A stretch of 64,000 nucleotides of DNA from Flavobacterium gyeonganense (GTDB lineage: Bacteria; Bacteroidota; Bacteroidia; Flavobacteriales; Flavobacteriaceae). The stretch is from contig NZ_CP121112.1 in NCBI RefSeq assembly GCF_029625295.1, positions 4,898,001 through 4,962,000 on the forward strand, read 5' to 3'. The notes below the pieces were generated by a model. The model saw only the letters and a list, made by a program, of their open reading frames with translations, was not told the DNA's origin and did no database searches. How positions within the stretch are numbered: position 1 is the stretch's first letter; each line of letters opens with the position of its first letter. Position numbers and translations under genes: made by a program. Of the stretch, positions 8,178 through 18,800 are shown one piece after another.

Positions 8178-10127
8178 TTAATAACCAGGATTCTGCATTG
8201 CATCTTTTTCTGCAGCAGTTAATGGTCTTCCATTCGCATATATTCCATCAAGAAAAGTTTGAGGAATAGGACGTAAGATGTGATAATCCTTAATGTTTGG
8301 ATTAGCTTCAATATTATAAGCTTTTGCTCTTGCAACCAAAGTTTTAGTTCTGCTTAAATCCTGCCAACGATGAAATTCACCGCAAAGTTCTCTTGTTCGT
8401 TCATTTAGAACTAGACATAGCATTCTATCGTAATCACTTGTATATCCTAGTTTTGTAATTACAGCTATATCTTCTGCAGGCAAAGCACTGGTACTAGTAA
8501 TATTGAGACTGGTTGCCGATGTTGTAACCGAAATATTATTAGACTCATAATATGAATTTTTAGGAATATATGAAATTGGGATGCCAGCCTGACCAGCAGT
8601 TGTCCATGCTGCAGATCCGTCTGCATATGCTGAACGGTCTTCACCTGCCTTATACGCACCACGATTTCGGACTGCATTTATGTATGGTAAAGCATCAGCA
8701 AAAGAAGCAGCACCTTGTTTTGCTAAACGTACTTTTGCTTCAGCAGCTATTAAATAGGTATCTGCAGAACGTGCTAAAATAATATCCCTAGATCCTCTTT
8801 GACTTGTTAAATCGATTCTTGATCCATCCATATATTTGCTTAAAGACGGAAATCTTACATCAGCCATAAGTCCTACATTATCTGCTGCATATTGTACATA
8901 AACACTAGGAACTTTTTTCGCAGCTCCCGGGATAAGAAAATCTGTATTTTTAGTTTTAACAAAACGATTATCCGTTGGAGCATTCATTATGTAGACAATA
9001 CCTAAATCACCATTTACATAAGTAGTTCCAGACTGATTATTAACGATACTTTTTGTCTGAAAGCTTTTCCAAAAACGAGAATCATTAACTTTATCATATA
9101 CATCATAAGTATAATATGTTGGTGCCAGACGGCTAAATGGCCTTCCTCCTGCTAAATTACGTCTCATTTGAGGTAGTTGATCGTAAGTTGAAAGAAAATA
9201 TAAATGCTGCCAATTTGATCCGGAATTTAACTGACTTGAATTAAACTGACCTGCTAAGATTATTTCTGACAATTTTTCATTTGGTCCATCAGGAGCTGTA
9301 AAATTCCATAAATCGACATAGTTAGGTGCTAAAGGGTGATGAGCAATAACTTCATCTGCAAGCGTAACTACTTTTTGTAAATCAGCTGTTTTTGTTGCTG
9401 AATTCCATGTATCATTTATTTCACTTGCACGTGACAAATAAGCCTTTGCTAAATAATGTGCAACAGCATCTTTCGTAATTTTAGCAGATCCACCTGTATT
9501 ATCAAGCAAATCGTAAGCTTTCGTAAAATCATCAATAATTTGGGTAAATACCTCTTCAGCTGTAGCTCTGGTAAACTCAACTTCCACAGTAGTACTTAAA
9601 TTTAATTTTATTGGCACACCTCCATACTGACTAACTAATTTTAAATAATTGAAAGCTCTTAAAAAATAACCTTCCCCTAAAGCTCTTTTTTTGATTGCGG
9701 CATTTGTAGAAACGATTGCTGTAGCAGATTCAATCAATTGATTCGCATTTCCTATTGCAACGTACAAATTATCCCAATTGGTATTGGCGGCAACAGTATT
9801 GGCATTAGAAGTGGTTACAAAAGAGTTCAATCCAGATGCATATGAATTCCAAATATGGTTTGAAGGGTCACCTCCTGCATGAAACTCATCAGTACCTGAC
9901 TGAGTAGCTGTTAGTGGCACTTCTAATGCAAACTCTAATGCAAAAGACTGATAATATGTTCCAACTGCTAAAGCCTGAATACCAGCTTCGGTTTTATAGT
10001 AATCTTTAGTATAAGCCGTCTCCAATTGTTCATCCAGAAAATCATCGCTACAGGAACTAATAAGACCTAATGCAGCTACTAATACTAAATTAATGTATAG
10101 TGTTTTATATTTTTTCATAATCATCAT
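8178..10127 (-). CDS. susD: SusD/RagB family glycan-binding lipoprotein (pair 2)
   Basis: 649 residues. The lipoprotein signal ends in GLISSC, followed by SDDFLDEQLETAYTKDYYKT, the usual SusD mature start with acidic residues after the lipid Cys (surface export type). TPR-like helices follow, with the family motif FLRAFNYLKLVSQYGGVPI near 152-170. The C-terminal block LCLVLNERTRELCGEFHRWQDL is typical, as is the IPQTFLDG...NPGY end. SusD sits on the outer membrane and feeds oligosaccharides to its SusC. It starts 20 nt after the susC stop. Three ATG codons (10125-10127, 10122-10124, 10116-10118) are possible starts; the last gives MKKYKTLYINLVL and may be the real one. Confidence 0.93.
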   Translation of the reverse strand: MMIMKKYKTLYINLVLVAALGLISSCSDDFLDEQLETAYTKDYYKTEAGIQALAVGTYYQSFALEFALEVPLTATQSGTDEFHAGGDPSNHIWNSYASGLNSFVTTSNANTVAANTNWDNLYVAIGNANQLIESATAIVSTNAAIKKRALGEGYFLRAFNYLKLVSQYGGVPIKLNLSTTVEVEFTRATAEEVFTQIIDDFTKAYDLLDNTGGSAKITKDAVAHYLAKAYLSRASEINDTWNSATKTADLQKVVTLADEVIAHHPLAPNYVDLWNFTAPDGPNEKLSEIILAGQFNSSQLNSGSNWQHLYFLSTYDQLPQMRRNLAGGRPFSRLAPTYYTYDVYDKVNDSRFWKSFQTKSIVNNQSGTTYVNGDLGIVYIMNAPTDNRFVKTKNTDFLIPGAAKKVPSVYVQYAADNVGLMADVRFPSLSKYMDGSRIDLTSQRGSRDIILARSADTYLIAAEAKVRLAKQGAASFADALPYINAVRNRGAYKAGEDRSAYADGSAAWTTAGQAGIPISYIPKNSYYESNNISVTTSATSLNITSTSALPAEDIAVITKLGYTSDYDRMLCLVLNERTRELCGEFHRWQDLSRTKTLVARAKAYNIEANPNIKDYHILRPIPQTFLDGIYANGRPLTAAEKDAMQNPGY

Positions 10128-10147
10128 TATTAAATTAAAATTTAATT

Positions 10148-13100
10148 TTATAGTTCAACATTTAAACCTAAAGTAAATCCCCTGTTTGAAGCAGTTGACT
10201 GTGTATCTAAATCCATCCATTTTACTTTATTGTAAATCATTCCCGGGTTCATCACCTGAATATAAAGTCTTAATTTTGAAACTCCGGCTTTTTCAGCCAT
10301 CTCATTTGTAAAATTATATCCTAAAGATATATTACGAACTTTTAAGAACGCTCCGTCACGATAACCTAAAGTTGGAAAAAAAGAATCCCCTGTTCCTGCA
10401 GAATAAATTGGTTTTTGATATTCAGCATTAATGTTGTTATCAGTGTAATAATCAATAGATCTCTGGCTGCCTTTCGCACCTTCATTTTCACCACCAGTAT
10501 TATAAATATATCCCATGCGACCATAAACAAAGAATGATAATTCTACATTTTTATATCTAAATGTATTCGTTAAACCGGCAATGTATTTAGGATCTGCACT
10601 ACCAATTATAACACGGTCGTTATTAGCATCGATTTTATAATCTCCATTTTGATCTACAGGCCTTGCATTACCAAATGAAAATCCTGCACCATTAGCATTA
10701 AATTTAGCCATTTCTGCTGCATCTTCTGGTTTCCATATTCCATTAGAAGCATATCCGTAAATTACATTTTGCGGCTGACCTATAAATAAATTATTGTTGA
10801 TATCGTTAAATTTTCCATTCGCTAATGTTACAATTCTGCTTTGCTGATAAGAAGCACTCAAATTTGAACTCCACTCAAAATCCTTTGCTTTCACATTTGT
10901 AGTATTTAATGTAAGCTCTACACCTTCACCTTCTGTCTCTCCAACATTTTCAAATGTATCTCTATAACCTGTAGGTGTAGGAACACTTCTTTTCAATAAT
11001 AAATCTGTAGTATCACTAGTGTAGTATTCCAGAGTCCCTGATATTCTACTATTTACAAAAGAAAAGTCAATACCATAGTTAATCTGTTTTGTTTTTTCCC
11101 ATCCTAAAGCTGGATTTCCTAAAGTGGCATTGTTTACTATACCAGAACCATTAGGATAAACAATACCAGCTAATGGTGGTTGTGTAGAGTAAGGATCAAC
11201 AGCAGCGTTACCGGTAACTCCAAAACCTACCCTGAGCTTTAACTGATCTATCCATGAAACGTCACTTAAAAAGCTCTCCTGATTCATGTTCCAGGCTAAT
11301 GAAGCACTTGGAAAGAAATCCCATTTGTTTCCATTTGCTAATTGTGATGCACCATCATAACGCCCCGATGCCGTTAGCAAATATTTATTGTCATAACCAT
11401 AAGTTATCCTTCCCATATAAGATAACAAACCAGATTCAATTAAGTTACTCGAATAGTTACTAAGGGTTACGTTCGCGGGATTCAAAGCATTCCATTTATT
11501 TTGAGGATTTTTAACATCGTTTGCAGCCATCATACTATCTTCATATTCATATCCTGTTTTACTTTGTAAAAAAGTAAGCCCCAAATCGTGTTTACCAATT
11601 GTCTTATTGTAATAAAGAAGATTATCCAATGTATACGATATTGTCTGTGCCTTTATTAACGATGCATAACTTGTTCCTGAACGTGCGGCAGATCTCGCAT
11701 CTAAAAATACCCCATTACGATATGAGGTTATATCTGGACCAAAATTTAATCTATATTTTAAACCTCCCAAAACAGGAATAAGTTTCCCTAAATCTACTTG
11801 AGCATACAAACTACCAAAAGCTCGTAATGTTACGCGTTGATCCTGAGAGTATTTATCCTCATCAATAACGGTTCTAATAGTATTATCTCCTCCTGGATTA
11901 TCAATTCTGTTACCATTACTGTCGTAAGGAACTGCATACGGAAGATTAAGACGTGCTGAATTATATATTCCTGTAGTAGAACTTACAGCTGATCTTCCGA
12001 TGTTTGATTGCCCATATTCATTTATGCTATAACTCGTATTTAGATTAGCCCCCATTGAAAACCAATCTGTTGCCGTAATATCTACATTTGCAACCCCATT
12101 GTAACGTTTATACCCCTGTCCTTTTAGCACTCCTGTACTTCCTGTATAACCAAATGAGCCATACGCTTTCATTTTTTCAGTTCCTCCGCTAACAGCTAAG
12201 GTATGCTGTTGCGTAACCCCTGTGCGGGTGACAAACTTTGCCCAGTCTGTTGTTGCCACTTTGGAACCATCCCATGTACCGCCTTCCCATCCTTTCGCAA
12301 TGTTTGCCCAGGCAGAAGGATCTGCTGACTTTAAGAAAATCAATTCATCATTAGCAATTGTTGGTGCATCACCTTTTGGGAAAGCTGATGGATTTGAATA
12401 ATATCTTGCCCATCTACGGAAATCAATATATTCACCTGCTGACATCATCGGAGCATTTTCATGAATTTCTTCTGTAGTAACTGCAGTGTTGTAGTTTAAT
12501 GAAAATCTGCCATTTTTTCCTTTTTTAGTAGTTACAATAATTACCCCGTTTGCTCCACGTGAACCATAAATTGCTGTTGCAGATGCGTCTTTTAACACAT
12601 CAATAGACTCAATATCAGTAGGATTTAAAAAGTCAATTCCTCCTGCATTGGAATCACTGACATCATTTACTGATTTACCTAATGCACCCGCCAATGGTTT
12701 AGAATTATTGATTGGTACTCCGTCAACTACGTATAGAGGAGAGTTTGAAGCGGAAATTGAACGTGCCCCACGTATAGTTACCTTACCTACTGTACCAGGA
12801 CGTTCATTTGATGTAATATCAACCCCTGCAGCTTTTCCCTGCATTGCCTGAACAGCATTTTGAACCGGCCTGGAATTTATTACCTCAGAACTTACGCTCA
12901 CAATTGATCCTGTCAAATCTTTTTTCTTCTTTACACCATAACCTACTACAACAACTTCTTCTAGGGAATTATCTAACTCCTTCATTTCAATATTGTACAC
13001 TCCGGCCTGAGTAATAACCTTCTCTTCTGTCTTAAAACCTATGAAGCTAAACACAAGGGTTGTTCCTGAAGAAACATTAATTGTATAGCTACCATCCAAG

Positions 13101-13270
13101 TCAGAACTCGTTCCTTTTTGAGTTCCCTTAATTAGTACATTCACACCAGGTATCGGAAGCCCCGTAGCGTCTTTAATAACCCCTTTTACCGTTGTATTCT
13201 GCGCATAACCAGATACATGTAGTAATGTAAATACTGTTATAGCCAACAGAAAGCTAAATTTGTTTTTCAT
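10148..13270 (-). CDS. susC: SusC/RagA TonB-dependent outer-membrane importer (pair 2)
   Basis: 1040 residues. Signal peptide (FLLAITVFTLLHVSGYAQ), then a CarboxypepD_reg-like domain (NTTVKGVIKDATGLPIPGVN, about 25-100). A TonB-box-like segment (LEEVVVVGYG), the plug with the family signature SIDVLKDASATAIYGSRGAN (about 218-240), and a 22-strand barrel follow. The C-terminus ends in hydrophobic strands (GFTLGLNVEL). It imports oligosaccharides across the outer membrane with its SusD partner. It is 425 nt downstream of the first SusD gene, separated by a terminator, and has LacI-like palindromes rather than the CAGG motif upstream. It may therefore respond to a different signal from the first pair. 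Confidence 0.95.
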   Translation of the reverse strand: MKNKFSFLLAITVFTLLHVSGYAQNTTVKGVIKDATGLPIPGVNVLIKGTQKGTSSDLDGSYTINVSSGTTLVFSFIGFKTEEKVITQAGVYNIEMKELDNSLEEVVVVGYGVKKKKDLTGSIVSVSSEVINSRPVQNAVQAMQGKAAGVDITSNERPGTVGKVTIRGARSISASNSPLYVVDGVPINNSKPLAGALGKSVNDVSDSNAGGIDFLNPTDIESIDVLKDASATAIYGSRGANGVIIVTTKKGKNGRFSLNYNTAVTTEEIHENAPMMSAGEYIDFRRWARYYSNPSAFPKGDAPTIANDELIFLKSADPSAWANIAKGWEGGTWDGSKVATTDWAKFVTRTGVTQQHTLAVSGGTEKMKAYGSFGYTGSTGVLKGQGYKRYNGVANVDITATDWFSMGANLNTSYSINEYGQSNIGRSAVSSTTGIYNSARLNLPYAVPYDSNGNRIDNPGGDNTIRTVIDEDKYSQDQRVTLRAFGSLYAQVDLGKLIPVLGGLKYRLNFGPDITSYRNGVFLDARSAARSGTSYASLIKAQTISYTLDNLLYYNKTIGKHDLGLTFLQSKTGYEYEDSMMAANDVKNPQNKWNALNPANVTLSNYSSNLIESGLLSYMGRITYGYDNKYLLTASGRYDGASQLANGNKWDFFPSASLAWNMNQESFLSDVSWIDQLKLRVGFGVTGNAAVDPYSTQPPLAGIVYPNGSGIVNNATLGNPALGWEKTKQINYGIDFSFVNSRISGTLEYYTSDTTDLLLKRSVPTPTGYRDTFENVGETEGEGVELTLNTTNVKAKDFEWSSNLSASYQQSRIVTLANGKFNDINNNLFIGQPQNVIYGYASNGIWKPEDAAEMAKFNANGAGFSFGNARPVDQNGDYKIDANNDRVIIGSADPKYIAGLTNTFRYKNVELSFFVYGRMGYIYNTGGENEGAKGSQRSIDYYTDNNINAEYQKPIYSAGTGDSFFPTLGYRDGAFLKVRNISLGYNFTNEMAEKAGVSKLRLYIQVMNPGMIYNKVKWMDLDTQSTASNRGFTLGLNVEL

Positions 13271-13430
13271 AAAAGTTAAATTTGGTTAATTAATTAGTTA
13301 GTTATTTAATTTTTTTGCATTCTTGAAATTTACCTTATTATTTATATAGGTTTATTTTTAAATTCTTACAAATAATTATTAATCATAAATAAACTATTAA
13401 ATAAAATTACTAAGAAAAAACAATCAATTA

Positions 13431-13444
13431 TGCAATCGATTACA
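13431..13444. promoter_or_regulatory. LacI-type operator-like palindrome 1
   Basis: TGCAATCGATTACA is a near-perfect 14-bp palindrome with a central CG, the form used by LacI/GalR regulators. It lies 161 bp upstream of susC pair 2. Confidence 0.5.
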
Positions 13445-13582
13445 CAAATGTATTATTTTTTTTAATACCAAAAAAAAGAGTTAAAATATTATGAAATTAT
13501 AATCAAAAAATAAAAAATAAGGTTATTTTATTGCGTCATTCATTACATAATGCAGCTAAAATTTAAATTTTTTACTAAAAAA

Positions 13583-13596
13583 TGTAATCGATAACA
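13583..13596. promoter_or_regulatory. LacI-type operator-like palindrome 2
   Basis: TGTAATCGATAACA shares the AATCGAT core with palindrome 1, 152 bp away. Two operators at this distance could support looping by a tetrameric LacI-type repressor. Confidence 0.48.
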
Positions 13597-13645
13597 ATTC
13601 TGTTTCGTGATTTTTTTATAATATCTTACAAATAAGAACAAAAAA

Positions 13646-13665
13646 ACCGCCTCAGTTGAGGCGGT
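13646..13665 (-). terminator. Intrinsic terminator of the first SusCD operon
   Basis: Stem ACCGCCTCA/TGAGGCGGT followed by a U-run on the minus strand, 31 nt after the susD stop. Confidence 0.88.
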
Positions 13666-13695
13666 CAAAAAATAATTTATAGATAGGGGCAATAA

Positions 13696-15810
13696 TTATT
13701 TATATCCAGGATTTTGCCAATCAGCTCTTTGTGCGGCAGTTAAATTGGTACCATCCTCGTTCGTCAACTGATCAATGAATGTTTGAGGAATAGGACGTAA
13801 TTCATGTTTGTCTGCTGTAATCATAGATGCTGCCTCGGTGTTAAATGCTTTGGCACGCTTAATTAATGTACCCGTACGGGAAAGTGTTTCCCAACGTTGG
13901 AATTCACCTAATAATTCACGGCTACGTTCATTAAGGATAAAATGCAACGCACGCTCATAATCAGTTCCGGCACCTATTTTAGTAAGTACTGCTTCATCTT
14001 CAGCTGGCAGATTAGCAGGGAATGTTGTCAATTTCAAATTTGAAGCAGCAGTTGTAACAGCAACATTTGGATTTGACAAATAATAGGTATTCATATCTAA
14101 ATTTGCATTTATAAAATTTGTTGCCAAAGTACCCGTATTTAATGGATTTGTCTTAAAAGCCTGAGATCCATCGCTATAATAAGATCTGTTTTCTCCATTT
14201 TTCCATTGTGCTCTTTCTCTAACGGTATTGATATCCTTCATAGCATTTCCATAATCTCCCTGACGAACATAACATTCTGCACGCACTAAATAAGTTTCGG
14301 CAAGACGCGCCATAATCCCATCGCGATTAGAATTTGATCTTTCTCCAGTACGAGAACCACAATCTACTTTATTGATACCTGCAAAGAAATTAGTAACACT
14401 TCCAGAACTAACACCAAAAGATGGTGCAACATAAGTCCCGTTTTGATATAAAACCAAAGAGTTAGGAACAAACTGACCTGTTTTACTGGTTAAAGCTCCA
14501 GCAGTGGGTGTTTGTCTGCTTCCTACAGTCCATTCTGGTAGACGTTTTGCATCATCTTTCCAGTTTGGACTTTGATTTACTGAACCAAATTTATATGCAT
14601 TATATGTATTATCATTTTTAGTATTCAAAATCATTACAATAGCCGGGTCGCCCAATTTGACTCCGTTTGGATTTGGTGTCCTTACAGTAGTTACACCATA
14701 AACGGTTTTAAAGGTCTTCCACATACGCGCATCGTTTACGTGATCATAAACTGCATAAGAATACTCAGTAGGACGACAGCGCTGAAAATCCATAGCACCT
14801 ATCCATGCACCACGTGCAACCCAGCCTCCTGCAAAGTTGGAAAACTGAGGTGTGAAAAAACTAAATGTACGGTTTTCAAAACGACCAGCAGTAGCTGCAT
14901 CTCCATTAAAACCTGCTGCCATTAAAATTTCACTCAACTGTTCATTCGGATTATCAATTCCTGTCCAGTTAGCATAAAGATCACTATAATTTGGAGTTAA
15001 TGCACCTCGTGCACCAATAGCGTAGGTACATGCATCTATTGCTTCTTTAAGATCTGCATCTTTGTAAGAACTATTCCATTTACTGTTACGTTCTGAAACA
15101 CGAAACAGTAATGATTTTGCAAGAAAATGTGCTGCTGTTGCCTTAGTCCAGGTTACTCCTTTACCATAAGTATAAACTTCGCCTTCAAAAAGAGAATAAG
15201 CTTTACGGAAATCAGATATTACCTGTTCCCAACATTGTTCCTCTGTGGAACGTTTAAAATTACGAACAACAACACCTTTCAAAGGTACAGTTTGAAGAAC
15301 AACACTACCATACTGAGCAGAAAGTTTGTAATAATTAAATCCTCTTAAAAAATAAGCATGCGCCAAACAGCGATTTCTGATTTTCAAATCAGGAATTACT
15401 TTTTCTGCATTTGCAATAATCGTATTTGCTGATGCAATACCAAAATACATTTGATCCCAAAGATCAGCTGGACTTGTAGCATTCCCGTTAGCTGCTCCAG
15501 TTGCTGCTGTAGCACCAGATGGATTCAAGCGGTTATCGTATTTATTCCACATTTCGTTTGTGAGGTCATTCGCATTAGTAAACTCATCAGTTCCGTAAAG
15601 TGTCGTACCATAAGACCACTCAAAAGCAAAATGCCAGCGAATATTACCATATAGCGATACCGTCAAGGCCTGGAGTCCCTCTGGTGTATCAAAATAAGCT
15701 GTCGAAAAAGCATTTGTTTGCTCTTCGTCCAGAAAATCTTTCGAACAGGAGCTAAAAAACAATCCAGTCATTAATAAAAGACCGATTCCTATATTTTTAA
15801 TATTATTCAT
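13696..15810 (-). CDS. susD: SusD/RagB family glycan-binding lipoprotein (pair 1)
   Basis: 704 residues from the ATG at 15808-15810. The frame is open further up to a TTG (15837), but the ATG gives a standard lipoprotein signal MNNIKNIGIGLLLMTGLFFS followed by SC. The mature protein starts SKDFLDEEQTNAF, typical of SusD. Internal motif YFLRGFNYYKLSAQYGSVVL and C-terminal block ALHFILNERSRELLGEFQRW are family signatures, and the protein ends NPGYK. It is longer than the second SusD (649), with extra loop material in the middle third. It starts 44 nt after its susC and should bind the larger RG-I fragments at the cell surface. Sequence alone does not give its specificity. Confidence 0.94.
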   Translation of the reverse strand: MNNIKNIGIGLLLMTGLFFSSCSKDFLDEEQTNAFSTAYFDTPEGLQALTVSLYGNIRWHFAFEWSYGTTLYGTDEFTNANDLTNEMWNKYDNRLNPSGATAATGAANGNATSPADLWDQMYFGIASANTIIANAEKVIPDLKIRNRCLAHAYFLRGFNYYKLSAQYGSVVLQTVPLKGVVVRNFKRSTEEQCWEQVISDFRKAYSLFEGEVYTYGKGVTWTKATAAHFLAKSLLFRVSERNSKWNSSYKDADLKEAIDACTYAIGARGALTPNYSDLYANWTGIDNPNEQLSEILMAAGFNGDAATAGRFENRTFSFFTPQFSNFAGGWVARGAWIGAMDFQRCRPTEYSYAVYDHVNDARMWKTFKTVYGVTTVRTPNPNGVKLGDPAIVMILNTKNDNTYNAYKFGSVNQSPNWKDDAKRLPEWTVGSRQTPTAGALTSKTGQFVPNSLVLYQNGTYVAPSFGVSSGSVTNFFAGINKVDCGSRTGERSNSNRDGIMARLAETYLVRAECYVRQGDYGNAMKDINTVRERAQWKNGENRSYYSDGSQAFKTNPLNTGTLATNFINANLDMNTYYLSNPNVAVTTAASNLKLTTFPANLPAEDEAVLTKIGAGTDYERALHFILNERSRELLGEFQRWETLSRTGTLIKRAKAFNTEAASMITADKHELRPIPQTFIDQLTNEDGTNLTAAQRADWQNPGYK

Positions 15811-15854
15811 TTTTTTACTTTTATTGTTATACTTCAATTTGTCACAATATATTG

Positions 15855-18800
15855 TTAAAACCCAACTTCAATACCCATTACAAAACTACGGTTGAAATAA
15901 GTTCTGTCAGTATCAAAATCATACCAGTCTAAAGATTGATATATACTGCCAGGATTTACTGCCTGAGCATAAATTTTCATGTTTGTCAGTCCAATTTTAC
16001 CAGTAACCTCTTTAGGCAAATTATAACCCAAAGAAATATTACGGATTTTTAAAAATGACGCTTTTTTGAAACCAAGAAGTCCAGCATAAGGATCTAGCGA
16101 ACCTGACGATGCCTGACCCAGAATAGGTTTTTGGAATTCTGCATCAGTATTATCCGGTCTCCAGTAATCTACCTGAATTTGATTTGCAGTAGCTGTCATT
16201 CCCTGAGCTCCTAAATTAGCAGTATATCCCATACGACCATAAATATTTACCCCTAGCTCTATACCTTTATAAGTAAAGTTGTTATTCCATCCCATTGTCC
16301 AGTTAGGATTACTATTGCCTAAAACGACACGATCCTCAGGAGTCATTTTGTAATCCCCATTTTGATCTTTAGGTCGTACTTTACCTGGCGAAAAATTTTC
16401 TCCAATCCATTTCGCCATTTCAGCCTGATCTTCAGGAGTATCTTGCCATAATCCCTGATTATCATAACCGTAGCGAACAGCAATAGATTCTCCAATAAAC
16501 CATGAATTAATTACCATATCTTGTTTACCATTTATTAATTCTTCAATTTTATCCTTTTGCCATGCACCATTCAAGTTGGTTTCCCATGTAAATCCACCAG
16601 TAGTCTGCACCGGGATAAGATTGAGCGTTACTTCAACACCTTTGTTTTGTGTTTTTCCAACATTAGTTACTATATTAGGATAGCCTGTAACACTTGGCAA
16701 ACCTGATTGTAATAGCAAATCTTCTGTAAAACTTTTATATGCTTCAATAGTTCCGCTAATTCTATTATTTAAGAAACCAAAATCAAGTCCAAGATTATAT
16801 TGTCTGGTTCTTTCCCATTTCAAATTTGGGTTAGGCATTCCTGTCAGATTTTCAGGAGAAGTATAAAACGGTTCGTTGGTAGTTTGGCCCATTTGATTGC
16901 TCATACCATTGAATGGAAGATATATAGTACGAAGATTTCCTAATGTTCCATAAGGATCAACAGCAGAATTTCCCACACTACCAAAACCTAGCCGAAGTTT
17001 TAGATTTTCAATCCAGTTTACATCTTTTAAGAAATCTTCATTGTTGATACGCCATGCTAATGCTGCAGATGGGAAAAAATCCCATTTATTCCCTTCAGAT
17101 AGTACCGAAGCACCATCCCAACGTCCTGAAACAGTCAACAAATAACGATTATCAAAACCATAGTTAAGACGAGCCATATATGATGTAAGGCTTCTTTGTA
17201 TAATATTTGACCCCATAGATGCCTTATTATTAGCATTTGTAACATCTACCTGTCCCATGGCATTCCATATGAAAGAAGGCTTAGGAATATTATTTGCACT
17301 CATAGAGGAACTCTCGATATCCCAAGCAGATGCTGTTTGTAATAAAGTAACTCCAATTTTATGTTTTGTAGCAAATGTACGATCGTAGTTAATCATATTA
17401 TCAACAGTCCATGACAAATCGCGACGATTTTGAAGTCTTGCAAAATTAACTCCTGCACTGCCATTTGAATTCACCTTAAGCGATGATGTACCATCTATAT
17501 AAACACCTTCTCTCCAATGACGAAAATCTGGACCAAAATTTATCTTATAAGTAAGTCCTTCTATTGGCTTCCATATCTTTCCAAAATCAATAGATGCAGA
17601 AAAATTACCTAAAAGACGAAACGTTTGAGACTGCTGCGTACTTCTGTTCCATTCGTCCATTATTGTATAAATACCGTTTTCACCACCCGGATTAATAACA
17701 ATATTACCGTTTTCATCATAAGGAACTGCATGGTTAAAAATTTGTTTAGCCACCCCATAAATTGCATCCGGCACTGAGCTGCTTCTTGCACTCAAAGTTG
17801 ACATACCATAGTCCTGTTCACTCCATGAACCGTTTAAAGAAGCAGTCATTTTAAACCATGAAACCGGCGTAATATTTGAACTAAGTTTTGCTGTATAACG
17901 TTTGTACCATTGTCCTTTTTGTGTACCTGTATTATCCATATAACCTAATGAAGCATAAGTATTTACTTTTTCAGAACCTCCACTAGCACTTAAAACATGT
18001 TCCGTTGTAATTCCTGTTTGGGTTACTATATCTGTCCAATTCGTGTTGATCACTTTAGATGGGTCCCATGTACCACTTTGCCATCCTTTTAAAACATTAT
18101 TCCAAGAAGTGTTACCATCAACACCAGTAGAAAAAAGCCTTTTATCATTTGCCTCTGTAGGCGAATCAGGATGAGTGTATGGAACAGCCGTAGTAGGAGT
18201 ATTACTATTATAGGCTGCCCAACGCTTGAATGTAATAAAATCGGCTGCACTCATAGATGGAGCTCTGTCCACTATATCCTGAGTAGTTACAGTACCTGCA
18301 TAATTCATAGTGAACCTGCCTGACTTTCCTTGTTTAGTTGTTACAATGATAACACCGTTTGCTCCACGTGAACCATAAATAGCTGCTGCTGAAGCATCTT
18401 TAAGAATATCCATCGATTCAATATCCCTTGGATTAAGTGTTTCAATACCAGATGCTGACATCAAAGGAACACCATCTACAACATATAAAGGATCACTACC
18501 TGCAGTTATTGAACGCTGACCACGAATACGTACTCTACCAACGGTTCCCGGACGCTCGGTAGTTGTGATATCAACCCCCGCAACTTTTCCTTGTAATGCC
18601 TCTACAGCATTTGGTACTGGTCGATTCATTAATTGAGTAGCATTAACACTTCCAATTGCCCCTGTCAAATCGGCTTTCTTTTGAGTTCCATAACCAACCA
18701 CAACAATCTCGTTAAGTTGTGCTGCTTCTTCTACCAATTTTACATTGATCTCAGAATTCTGAGCAACTGTTACCTCTACCGTTTTTGAGCCAGTAGAAGA

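Larger units (their letters stand above)
13271..13695. other. Intergenic control region between the two SusCD operons
   Basis: 425 very AT-rich nt. It contains the terminator of the upstream SusCD operon (13646-13665) and two LacI-type palindromes (13431-13444, 13583-13596). The CAGG motif found at the other PUL promoters is absent. No clear TAnnTTTG could be placed. Confidence 0.7.

Noticed and set aside
15811-15837. TTG start for SusD pair 1
   Set aside because: The ATG at 15810 gives the normal lipoprotein signal; the extra residues are Lys/Asn-rich and not family-like.
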